In this document: piece after piece, positions 47,233-56,845 of the stretch
How the letters are laid out: each line of letters opens with the position of its first letter
Position numbering within the stretch: the stretch's first letter is position 1
Assembly (NCBI GenBank): GCA_036873135.1
Contig: JAPTYO010000007.1
Location: forward strand, 21,062,763 to 21,126,762
Length of the DNA stretch: 64,000 bases
DNA from: Clarkia xantiana subsp. parviflora
Lineage: Eukaryota; Streptophyta; Magnoliopsida; Myrtales; Onagraceae
Reading direction: 5' to 3'
The notes under the pieces: generated by a model
Database searches by the model: none
What the model saw: the letters and a program-made list of their open reading frames with translations, nothing else
Told to the model about the DNA's origin: nothing
Position numbers and translations under genes: made by a program

Positions 47233-48888
47233 ATGGCTGGCAACAGGCCGCAGCGATCAGGCAAGCAGGTGCAGACCACCAGCAATCCCCCTGAGGATGA
47301 TACACAGCATCAGGATCTGAGAGACGATGGTGACAGCACTCACCGAGATGACACCACTAGGGAGGTTGTTCCCCCGCGAAGAGAAACCAGGTCGATGACC
47401 AGGAACGAGCTCCCCGGTGGATCCAGGAACGAGGCGCCTTCCCAGAGCCCAGAGCTGGCCAGGGTAGTGGCAGAGGCCATGCCCCTATTCATGGAGGCCA
47501 TGGAGGCCCTCTTAGACCGAAGAGAGGCTGCCAGAAGGCAGGCCGCAGATCTACCGCCGCTCCCTCCGCGGCGAGATGCTTCCAGAAGGCAGGTGGACGA
47601 CAATCTGCCGCCACCTCCCCCGTTGAGGGAACAGCCCGTTCCCCCCAGGCATCCGAATCCAGCACCGGCGGAGAATTTTGTGGTCGATGGACCAGGGCCA
47701 GTACAGCAAAGGACTATTCCCCTGAATGGTCCCCTCACTGCTGATCAGGTGGTGAAGATTGTGGGTATTTGCATGGGAGATCAGAAGCCCATGATGTCGG
47801 AGTTGAGGAGTCGGGAGACCCATCCCTTCGTTCCCCGGCTGATCAATACCCTGGCCCCTCCAGGCTTGGGTATCCCGAAGATAGAGGAGTACGACGGGGA
47901 CGCGGACCCGGTCCGCCACGTACAGAAGCACCTGACAGCGTGCATGGGCAGGACCCCAGATGAGGATGTTATCTGCGCGTTGTTCCCGAGTACCTTGGGA
48001 GAGAAGGCTTTGACATGGTTCTACAGTCTGCCCACCGGATGCATAACCTGTTGGGAGGATATGCATCAGCGATTCATCGCCCAGTACCAAGGGCGTCGAC
48101 GGCTGCTGAAGAGTGTTCGGACCCTGCATGAGGTGGTCCAGAGGCCCGACGAATCGTTGGCCCAATACTACCAACGTTACACGGCTGGCATGACCGAGCT
48201 GGATGAGGAGATATCGGAGGGCGAGGCCGTCCGTACCTTCTTGAAAAACCTCAAACCCCCCTACGGCTCCGACTTACTGCACAGCGTCGCGACCAAAAAC
48301 GTCTGGAGCATGGAGGCGCTTCAGGCGAGGGTGAAACAGCAAATCGACGTCCAAGAGTCGAAGATCGCTGCCGGAGAGTTGGCTCCTCCCAAGGGGCGCG
48401 GAGGAAAGCAGTTGTTCATACCATTGGACAACCAAAACAAGAAGGATAGCTCCGAGAGTAGTCGGAGTCGTGGACGCCCTGATCGAAGGGAGGATAGGCG
48501 TCCGACAAAGAGAGACAGTCAGAGGGAGGAGTTTACCCCCCTCAACAGGCCTTTGAGAGAGGTCTTGGCCGTAATGGAGAGGCAAGGCCTCGCTCGTTTC
48601 CCCAAAAAGAAGGAAGGCGAAAAGTTGGGCTCCCGCACCGACCGTTACTGCCGATTCCATCGGGCCACTGGTCACGACACTGACCAGTGTCGGGAGCTGA
48701 AGAAGGAAGTAGAGAAGCTTATCCAGAGGGGTAAGCTGAAGGAGTTCGTGGGGGATTCACGCTGCAAGCCCCATTCCCGATCTCGGTCGAGATCCAAATC
48801 TCGATCGAGGTCCCCAAGGAAAAGAAGGTCCGAAGCGGAGCCTTCGGAGGGCCCACCAGGGTCCCGACAGAAGGGGTCATTAATGTGA
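47233..48888 (+). CDS. Tat-element gag polyprotein
   Basis: An unbroken 551-codon frame starts at the ATG 47233 (MAGNRPQRSGKQ). The N-terminal third is Pro/Arg-rich with repeated QADLPPLPPRRDASRRQ-type stretches. The retrotransposon gag domain covers about residues 215-370 (LGEKALTWFYSLPTG, YQRYTAGMTELDEEISEGEA). Near residue 475 a C-H-C cluster (YCRFHRATGHDTDQC) replaces the usual knuckle. The tail is SR-rich (SRSRSRSKSRSRS). The frame is complete, which fits the young LTRs. Gag forms the particle that packages element RNA. The frame ends where pol opens in the -1 frame. Confidence 0.93.
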   Translation: MAGNRPQRSGKQVQTTSNPPEDDTQHQDLRDDGDSTHRDDTTREVVPPRRETRSMTRNELPGGSRNEAPSQSPELARVVAEAMPLFMEAMEALLDRREAARRQAADLPPLPPRRDASRRQVDDNLPPPPPLREQPVPPRHPNPAPAENFVVDGPGPVQQRTIPLNGPLTADQVVKIVGICMGDQKPMMSELRSRETHPFVPRLINTLAPPGLGIPKIEEYDGDADPVRHVQKHLTACMGRTPDEDVICALFPSTLGEKALTWFYSLPTGCITCWEDMHQRFIAQYQGRRRLLKSVRTLHEVVQRPDESLAQYYQRYTAGMTELDEEISEGEAVRTFLKNLKPPYGSDLLHSVATKNVWSMEALQARVKQQIDVQESKIAAGELAPPKGRGGKQLFIPLDNQNKKDSSESSRSRGRPDRREDRRPTKRDSQREEFTPLNRPLREVLAVMERQGLARFPKKKEGEKLGSRTDRYCRFHRATGHDTDQCRELKKEVEKLIQRGKLKEFVGDSRCKPHSRSRSRSKSRSRSPRKRRSEAEPSEGPPGSRQKGSLM

Positions 48889-51862
48889 TCCATGGAGGGT
48901 TCGCTGCGGGAGGAGACACATCGTCCTCTCGGGAGCGTTACGCCAACCAGGTGCCCGTAGCAGTGCCCTTGGGAAAAAGGTCCCGGTCATGGACCTCGAA
49001 GGAGGAAATGGAGATTACCTTCTCGGCGAAGGATCTGGAGGGAGTAGAGACCCCCCACAAGGATGCCCCACACACCGCCTTCTACGCTGACAGTGAAGTC
49101 TTCCAGTACGATGTCATGCCTTTCGGCCTGGTGAATGTGGGGGCGACCTATCAGAGAATGGTGAACAAGCTGTTCGGGGATATGCTTGGAAGTACCATGG
49201 AAGCCTATGTAGATGACATGCTGGTGAAGTCCCGACGAGCATCGGACCACGTTGGTAACTTGGCAATGGCCTTCGAGAGGATGAGGCTCCACCAAGTCCG
49301 CCTGAATCCAGCCAAATGTGCCTTCGGAGTACATTCAGGGAAGTTCTTAGGCTTCATGGTGAGCCAGAGGGGGATCGAGGTGAATCCCGAAAAACTAAGG
49401 GCGATAGAGGAGATGCAGTCCCCGACAAACCATAGGGAGGTGCAAGTGCTGAACGGTCGACTGGCTTCGATGAATCGCTTCCTATCCAAGGCAAGCGACC
49501 GGGCGATGCCATTTTTCAATGTGCTGAGGGCCAACCGACAGTTCGAATGGACCGCCGAATGTGAGGAGGCGTTCCAAGCGCTCAAACAACATCTCCGCAC
49601 CCTCCCACCACTAGCAAAGCCAGTTCCAGGCGAGCCGCTCTATCTTTACTTGGCTGTTTCTTCGTTTGCAATAAGCTCTGTCTTAGTTAAAGCTGTCGAG
49701 GGCAATCAAATCCCCGTCTATTATGTAAGCAAGGCGTTTGCCAAGAGTGAAATGAATTACCCTCCGATTGAGAAGTACCTCTTTGCGTTGATTATTACCG
49801 CTAGAAAGTTACGGCCTTACTTCCATGCGCATGAAATTACGGTGTTGACTGATCAGCCATTGAAACACTTCTTGAACCGGCCTGATGCGTCGGGGAGACT
49901 AGTAAAGTGGGCTGTGGAACTTAGCGAGTTTCGGATTCATTTCGCTCCGAGAACAGCTATCAAAGGGCAGGCATTGGCCGACTTTATAATTGAATCTACT
50001 GTTCCCGATCCTGAAGCAACGGAAACAGTAGAGGGGGCAACCGGGAATACTGAAGAGGTCCCGACGGCGGAGCAGTCGGAACAGCCAAATAAGGAGAACA
50101 CCTGGGAGTTGTACACGGATGGCTCCTCAAGCTCGGATGGATCCGGTGCGGGGTTCGTATTGATTCCGCCAGGCGGGGCGGAGCCACTTCGATATGCATT
50201 GGCCCTAACATTTAGAGCCACCAATAACGAGGCGGAGTATGAGGCTCTTATAACGGGGCTGAAAATCGCAAAGGGCACTGGATCGAACATTTGAAGGTGA
50301 AGTGTGATGCTAGCCTGATTGTAAATCAGGTCCGGGGGCAGTATGGAGCAAAGAACCCGATCATGAAGAAGTACCTTCAGGAGGCTCGGACCTTGAAGGA
50401 GAGCTTCAAAAGCTTTGATATCGAGGCAATTCCGAGGGGAGAGAATGTAGAGGCTGATGCCTTGAGCAAATTTGCCTTGGGGGCACCTTTGGAAGAGAGT
50501 CGGAAGGTACACTTCTTGGAGAAGGTGATTCTATCAACCACCGATCCGTCGGAGGTGTGTGCCATCGGAACGGGATCGAAGGAAGAACCCACTTGGATGA
50601 CCCCGATAATCGCGTACTTAACTACGGGGGCACTCCCTGAAGATAAAGTGGCAGCGGAGCGACTGCGACGAATGTCAATTAATTACGCGATGGTGGATAA
50701 CCAGTTGTACAAGAAGGGTCTGCTTTCGACTCCTTTCCTGAAATGCGTGGCCGAACCCGATACGACTCGGATTCTGAGGGAGTTGCATGAAGGAGTCGCG
50801 GCATGTCACGAAGGCGCTCGGTCTATCCTGAGGAAGGCGCTGAACTTGGGATATTACTGGCCCACGATGAATAAGGAAGCAACGACGCTTGTCCGATCCT
50901 GTGACGCGTGTCAGAGATATGCTCCGAATATCACAGCCCCCGCTGCCGATTTGATGCCCATTGGGAGTGCTTGGCCCTTCGCGCAGTGGGGCATTGACCT
51001 GGTGGGACCCCTTCCGAAAGCAAAAGGCCAGTGCACACATTTGCTTGTCGCGATTGACTACTTCTCGAAGTGGATCGAGGCTAAGCCGTTAGCCAAGACA
51101 ACAGCGGGACATATTATTAAGTTCCTTCATACCCGAATTTTGTCGAGATATGGGGTGCCGAAGGTGATAATCAGCGACAATGGTCCTCCGTTTAATGGGG
51201 CCCAGGTGGAGAAGTTCCTGGACGAGTTTGGTATCGAGCATCGGACAGCATCCGTCCATCACGCTCAGACCAATGGGCAGGTGGAGGCTGCCAACAAAAT
51301 CGTGATGGAGGGTTTGAAGAAGAGGGTCTATGCTTTGGACGGAAAATGGCTGGACGAACTGGAGAACGTGTTGTGGGCGGTCCGAACAACACCCAAGCGG
51401 TCAACAGGTGAAACCCCGTTTGCACTTGTTTATGGGACGGAGGCGGTCGCTCCCGTGGAAATCGCTGTGGCGTCCCATCGGACCAGAAGCTATGAGCCCT
51501 CGACAAGTCCAGAAAGAGCCAGGATAGGACCTTTGACGAATGACGAAACAAGGCGCCTGGAGTTATCCTTGCTAGAGGAAAAACGGCTGGAGGCCGACAT
51601 AGTGCAAGCTCGGATGCGCTTAGCGACGGCCAGGTACTATAATCGGAAGGTCAAGTCGCGACAGTTCTACGTGGGAGAACTGGTCCTGCGTCGGAATGAG
51701 TTCGCCCTACAAGATCGGATCAACAAGATGTCCCCGAAATGGGAAGGGCCTTACAAGATCGTGGGCATGCCGGCCTCGAATGCTTATAAGTTAGAAGACC
51801 TCGATGGCAATGTATTAAGAAACACCTTTAGTGGTGAACATCTGAAGAAATGTCATGTTTGA
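48885..51862 (+). pseudogene. Tat-element pol with protease and front of RT deleted and one later frameshift
   Basis: The frame opens VIHGGFAAGGD, then EITFSAKDLEGVETP, which precedes the protease in relatives. It jumps at about 49055-49068 straight to HTAFYADSEVFQYDVMPFGL, late in RT. Protease and the RT motif with the first catalytic Asp are gone, while the AYVDDML motif remains near 49205. RNase H (LYLYLAVSSFAISS) and the second RNase H (WELYTDGSSSSDGSGAG) follow. A one-base frameshift near 50275-50294 breaks the second RNase H. Integrase then runs in the next frame, 50291-51862 (523 codons), with the zinc region (HEGVAACHEGARS... CDACQR), the core (WGIDLVGPLPKAKG, IISDNGPPFNG, QTNGQVEAANK) and a C-terminal GEHLKKCHV. 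Confidence 0.9.
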
Positions 51863-51989
51863 CAAATAAGTCGTCCGTAGAGGCGTAAAGATGTAATTAA
51901 GTCGCCCTGAGTGGTGCATGCTATGTAAAAGACATCGATCAATAAAGAGGTTACTTCTGATCAAAGTATTCCTAAGTTGTTCTCGGTTA

Positions 51990-52400
51990 AAAAGCGTCAT
52001 AGGACGTCCGAAAAATCGTTAAGTTTTTAAGGTTCGATTAAAAGCGTCATAGGACGTCCGAAAAATCCTTAAGTTTTTAAGGTTCGATTAAAAGCGTCAT
52101 AGGACGTCCGAAAAATCCTTAAGTTTTTAAGGTTCGATTAAAAAGCGTCATTGGACGTCCAAAAAATCCTTAAGTTTTTAAGGTTCGATTAAAAAGCGTC
52201 ATAGGACGTCCGAAAAATCCTTAAGTTTTTAAGGTTCGATTAAAAAGCGTCATTGGACGTCCAAAAATCCTTAAGTTTTTAAGGTTCGATTAAAAGCGTC
52301 ATTGGACGTCCGAAAAATCCTTAAGTTTTTAAGGTTCGATTAAAAAGCGTCTTAGGACGACGGAAAGCCTTATGGTTCCTAGGGTCCGATAAAAGCGTTA
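51990..52400 (+). repeat. 50-bp tandem repeat array in the Tat element (8-9 copies)
   Basis: The unit contains AAAGCGTCATAGGACGTCCG, then AAAAATCCTTAAGTTTTTAAGG, then TTCGATT. The GCGTC word starts at 51994, 52044, 52094, 52145, 52196, 52247, 52296 and 52347, giving a 49-51 base period, with a decayed copy near 52394. It lies just after integrase. Such arrays are known from the untranslated regions of Tat/Ogre-type elements. Confidence 0.95.
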
Positions 52401-52511
52401 TGAAGAACATAATGTAATCGGAAATGATATTAATAAAAGGCTCGAAGGCCTAAGAGGTTCAATTCAAGAGAGATAATGATGAAGGACTACAAGGACTTAA
52501 GTTATAAAATA

Positions 52512-55290
52512 TTAAGCTCGGTCCTCGGATGCCTTAGGGTCGGATGCTGGATTTTCAGAGGGCTTCGGAGAGGTAGGATCGGAGGGATCTGCAGGGGGGT
52601 CGTCGGCATCTTCGGAGGAACTCTCCGACGGGAGGCTAAAGTACCTTTCTGCGGCTCGGCCGAGAATCTTGGACTTCCTCAGGTTGATGGAGTCCCCGTA
52701 GGTTTCGTTAAGCTCTTCGACAATGTCAAGGAAGGCATTCTGCAAGTCTTCCTGACAATGCTTCGCCGCATCCGCTTTGAAGTTCTCCGAGCCCCGATAT
52801 TCTTCGCGGCCCTGGACCTTCGCGTTTGCTATTTGGGCGAAACGGTCCGCCTTTTCCTCCTCCATCTCTGCGATAGCCCTTTGCTTCTCAAGCTTCAGCC
52901 GATCAGCAGTTTCCTTCAATTCCGCTTTATCAAAGGCGGCCTGATTCCGATCGGCTAGGGCCGTTTGCTGCTCCCGCCTAAGCGAGCTCTCAAGTCTTTG
53001 AATCCGCCTTTGCTGGGATTGAGCCTCTTGAACAAGCTTGGCCTTACCCTCCTCAGCCTGCTGCCTACCTTCTTCGGCTTGTCTTCTACCCTCCTCCGCT
53101 CGGAGTCTTGACGCCTCGGAGGTGGCCAGGTCCTCATGGAGCTTAGTCAAGCTCTCGATGTTGGAGTTGGCCCGTTCTTGCTCCAAAGCCTCCTGCAGGG
53201 ACAGGATGTAGCCGAAGCAACGATCCTGGTCCGCCATTTCCTGAGGACAAATATAGCTTAGTATTTGATAGTCGGAATACTTTCAGATGAGTAAAAGCAA
53301 AGTATAACCTACCTCTATCCGACGGACGGCCATTTGACGGATGTCCGCCTTGATGTCCTCCCCTTCCAGTGAAAGGGGATGCCTCAGTGATGGCGGGATC
53401 GAGCCTGACATCAAATGCAAGGCCAAGTTCTCCTCCTGGCACCCCCGATGTAGAGAAATCCCCTACAGAGACTCCACCGGTTTCCAAGGCTCCGCACTCT
53501 GGTCCGAGGAGAAGGCCTGGTAATAGTCTCCATCCAAGGAGAATGGAGGTACCACCAGACGGGCTCCCCCATCCTCACTTGTCTGAGCTTCGGGGGTCGC
53601 GCTCCTAACAGGTGCCGATGTTAGCGCGAGGGGGAGTGGGGACGTCTCCTTAACAGGTGACTCAGCAGGAGTCGGCCTCGATTTTCGTCGGAGGACTAGG
53701 CCTTCCTCCTCAGCTTGGTCCTCGGAGAGGGAGTCCTCCAAGTTGACCACCCGACTGAATTGGCCACGGACTTCTGTCGGGGCGTCATCTACCCCCGGCT
53801 CCGCTGCAGGCACGGGGTCTAAGGCAGATGCAGTAGGTGCGACGTCCGTGTGGCCTGCAGCGGGACGAACAAGGTGAGGAAGATTATTGATATCGGTATA
53901 CCAAAATAGACAACGCTCCACATATTTCTCGCAGCCGAAAAAGTTGTAATAACCCGCTTCGAGGACGTGTGGAGTTTCCCCTCGAAGGACGAGCTTGACG
54001 TCCCTGATCCGCCCTTCCATGTCGGGGGCCTGAAGGTCCTGAGGAACCAACTGTCTATATCTTTTTATAGCACGAAAAACTTCCTTACCTTCCTTTTCGG
54101 AGCGGACGCCGAAGGCGGCCCTAACCACGTCTGCATTAGTCTGCCCCTCGGGTGTGCGGGCAGACCTCGATGCCTCGGAGGTCTTCTTCTTTTGAGACGG
54201 CTCCGACGCGTCGGAGGACTTTCTCCTAGACGAGGACTTCTTCTTACGTTTCAGCGAGTGGGAGGCATCGGTATCCTCCTGAAACAGATGGGCGGTCAGC
54301 GATGATCGATGGGCTGTAAGCAATGAAAACAAGAAATAATTAGAAGATTACCCAGAGAATTACATTGGAACAGCCATCACGAATTTTTCCCCCGGCTCGG
54401 GGATCAATCAGCATGATGGAAATTTTTATCCGCTGTTAGTCAGTAACAGAAGTGGCCTCGAAGGGCTGATAACCCTCCTCCCAGCGACGGGCTTGGATGA
54501 GCATCAAAGCCCTCTTGGTCTGTTCCGACCATTTACGGAAGGGCACAGGAGGGTCAGCTTCTACGGCGGTCTTCGGCCATTCGATGGGACCAGGCTTGAT
54601 GAAAAAGTACTGTTCTTTCCAGTTGGCATTGTCATGCCCCTTGTCGTGAATGATGGCTCGTTCCTTGCAAATCCTCCAGGACACCTTCCTATCCCAACCC
54701 ATCTCCTTATATTGCTCGTCGGTCCCCTCGGGTTGGCGGGGGGTAAAGGAGCAGATCCCATCTTTGTTGCAAGTCATCTTATAGAGGACCCGCCAGAGCT
54801 CCAGAGTATAGCTCCAGTCCTCTTTGTTAAGATCACACCACACTTGAAAGGCAACCCATGTGCGGATTGCGTGTGGAGAGAAGGTCGTGGGGTAAGTCTT
54901 GTAGTGGTTACATAGCTCCACCCAACTCGGACAAAACGGGAGTCGGATTCCCGCACGGATCTGCCCTGGGGAGATGAACACCTCGCCTTCATTAGGGAGT
55001 GTAACCCGGGTTTCGCGAGGATTGAATTTGAACTCCTCATAGGGATAGCGAGCCCCGAAGGAGGATTCGAGGATACCACCTTCTCGGCAAGCCCTATCAT
55101 AGTTAATAGGTGCAAGCGAGTTCTTGAGATACTTGAAGACAAAAGGTGGTCCATCATGGGAAGACCCGCTGTTGGTGGCAGATCCCTCGGCTGAAAATCG
55201 TCGATGGAAGGAAGGAGGGGGAAATTGAAACCTAAGAAGATCAAAAATGGAGGAAAAAATGGTAATAAGGTGAAAAATCTTACCAGACAT
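52512..55290 (-). CDS. Antisense multi-exon gene of the Tat element (gypsy-type 'putative transposon' domain plus coiled coil)
   Basis: Minus-strand coding blocks: 55290-about 54446 (284 codons), about 54316-53313, and about 53239-52512. Block 1 carries a domain seen in antisense proteins of gypsy elements (my match is PF04195): VTLPNEGEVFISPGQIRAG, LPFCPSWVELCNHYKTYP. Block 2 starts after a clear acceptor (TTGCTTACAG) and is basic then acidic. It holds one in-frame stop at 53465-53463 (after PWKPVESL), past which the frame stays coding (ENLALHLMSG, IKADIRQMAVRRIE) to a GTAGGT donor near 53312. Block 3 (MADQDRCFGYILSLQEALEQ) is a long coiled coil ending in an acidic Ser/Pro tail. Function is unknown. 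The exon joins are my inference and need RNA evidence. Confidence 0.7.
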
Positions 55291-55865
55291 GGTAACTGAA
55301 GTCTTGATCGGAAAAGCTTGAGTGCTTGAAGCGCCGGTGAAAACTTGAAGTATGGAGGATCAAGGCTCTTGGGATCGCAGAGAAGAAGGAGTAGAGGAAA
55401 AGTGAAACAATGTCTGGGTTTAGGGTTTTATAAGAGAAGGAAGAGAGAACTGAAGGGGCGGGCAATCTGAGCCATAGAATTCAAAACGATTCAATCGGAA
55501 TCGTCCAAAGTGAAACGTGCTAATCTGAAGAAGGCGAAACGATTTTGATTTGAACCGTCGGGACGCATGGAAGACAGATAAGACAGGAATGATGACGTAC
55601 CGTGGTGGTTGAAAAGTGCTTTTTCAGAAAGCAGGCGTGCAGAACCCGAGGCGTTCCTTCACCTTCTATCAGCATTTAATGCTGGTCTGATCGAGAAACC
55701 CTCTCGAATCCAAGCAGGATCCCAAAAGATCTTGAAGAGATCCGAGGCAAAGGCCTCCGACGAAAGTAGGGCAAAGGCCTCCGATGTTTTAAATAAAGAC
55801 CCCCGACAGGGATGTTGAAGGGTCGATATTGGAAGACGCGACGCACTATAAGTCCCTCACGTCTT

Positions 55866-55874
55866 GGGGGCAAA
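55866..55874 (+). promoter_or_regulatory. Polypurine tract
   Basis: GGGGGCAAA lies immediately before the 3' LTR, where plus-strand priming would occur. Confidence 0.75.
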
Positions 55875-56506
55875 TGATGGGCCCCGACTAAGGCCGTTAG
55901 GCCCCTTAACTATTGACAAACGGCGACTAGGCCCGTTGGGCTAGGAGCTGGGTTGCTGGAAGACTAAGGGCTCCGACAGACGGAGGCCCCGACAGGGAAT
56001 AGCCCCGAGTGAGCATAGCCTCGATAGGGTAAAGCCCCGAAGATATCGGACCGGGACGTGGTCGGTCCCGATATGGGAGTTGACACCACTCCCCGACACC
56101 GAATCCTCAATGATGCAACTTGGGAGTCTCCGATAATGATCGAGACTCGCCAGTAAGAGCACAATCCCGGAAATCTCGCTATGATTACAGTAGTGATATA
56201 GTGGGCGAGATATGTGGGATACGCATAACTGTACAGATACGTGGCGAGATATACGGCGAGATATGTGGGACAGTGGATCACAATCCAACCGCCTAATCAG
56301 GTAACTGGGATAGCCTTCCCCCTATAAAAGGAGGGAAGTTATCCCAAGTTAAGGTTACGTTTTTACACACATACATATACTGCTTGCTTGCCCTGTTGAT
56401 CACCGTACTTACGTTAAGCATCGGAGAGGGATTCTGGGCCACCGCCCTCTATTCCCCTTCTGCAGGATTGCGAGGAGCTAAGGAATCCGTCACCGTAACC
56501 GGAGCT
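55875..56506 (+). repeat. 3' LTR of the Tat element, truncated at its end (632 bp)
   Basis: It matches the 5' LTR from TGATGGGCCCC to GTAACCGGAGCT but lacks the last 17 bases (CCTGCCGTGATCCAACA). It also has CAGG inserted at about 56463. Three bases (aag) then separate it from the 43-bp flanking repeat. Confidence 0.93.
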
Positions 56507-56509
56507 AAG

Positions 56510-56552
56510 GAAACTTATCTTTTTCTTTTTTGTTCTAATAGGGTCTTATTAG
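56510..56552 (+). repeat. 43-bp direct repeat, right copy
   Basis: Identical to 46481-46523. After its last base (CTTATTAG) the sequence continues into unique host DNA (GAAGATAACAC). Confidence 0.95.
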
Positions 56553-56815
56553 GAAGATAACACATTTGACGTGTTAGTTCCGCATTTAAAACAATTCATG
56601 CTCGTACCATAAAGGATAAAATGTTAGTTATCAAGATTTTTTTTCATTCTATGTTTCGAACCCTAAACCTATAACTAAAGGACAAAGTACTAAATCCAAC
56701 TTTTAGTAATTCGGTGAGTAAAATCAAATTTTTGGTATAGCATTGGTGACGAATCTGAATCCAATTAAAAAATAAGGCAAATAAAATATAACCTTTTTAG
56801 TTGTATTTATATATA
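56553..56815. other. Host sequence, left part of a dispersed repeat split by a Helitron
   Basis: No gene. From about 56715 (TTTTTGGTATAGCATTGGTG, CCAATTAAAAAATAAGGCAAATAAA) the text matches 60300-60400 imperfectly. The match resumes on the far side of the Helitron at 59947. Confidence 0.6.
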
Positions 56816-56845
56816 CTAGTTATGTTGCACGTGCGTTGCACGCGT
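56816..56845 (-). terminator. Helitron 3' end with hairpin
   Basis: On the minus strand CGTGCAACGCACG can fold with a 3-base loop, followed by TGCAACATAA and CTAG. In Helitrons this hairpin signals the end of strand transfer. Confidence 0.8.

Larger units (their letters stand above)
46524..56506 (+). mobile_element. Young Tat-lineage Ty3/gypsy retrotransposon (Retand-like), about 10 kb
   Basis: The LTRs at 46524-47167 and 55875-56506 differ at only about four places by eye. A primer-binding site TGGCGCCGTCTGTGGGAA follows the 5' LTR at 47169, and a purine tract GGGGGCAAA precedes the 3' LTR. Order: LTR, gag, pol (RT remnant, RNase H, second RNase H, integrase), 50-bp tandem repeats, antisense gene, LTR. 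Two RNase H domains and an antisense gene after pol are hallmarks of the Tat lineage (Retand and Grande types). The protease and the first part of RT are missing, so the copy is probably non-autonomous. Confidence 0.93.

Noticed and set aside
47340..48675. Long minus-strand frames opposite the Tat gag
   Set aside because: They are mirror frames of a GC-rich, highly codon-biased gag. They have no recognisable domain, and the plus-strand frame explains the sequence.
51990..52400. CRISPR-like regular repeat
   Set aside because: The units are head-to-tail with no unique spacers, and the context is a plant retrotransposon.
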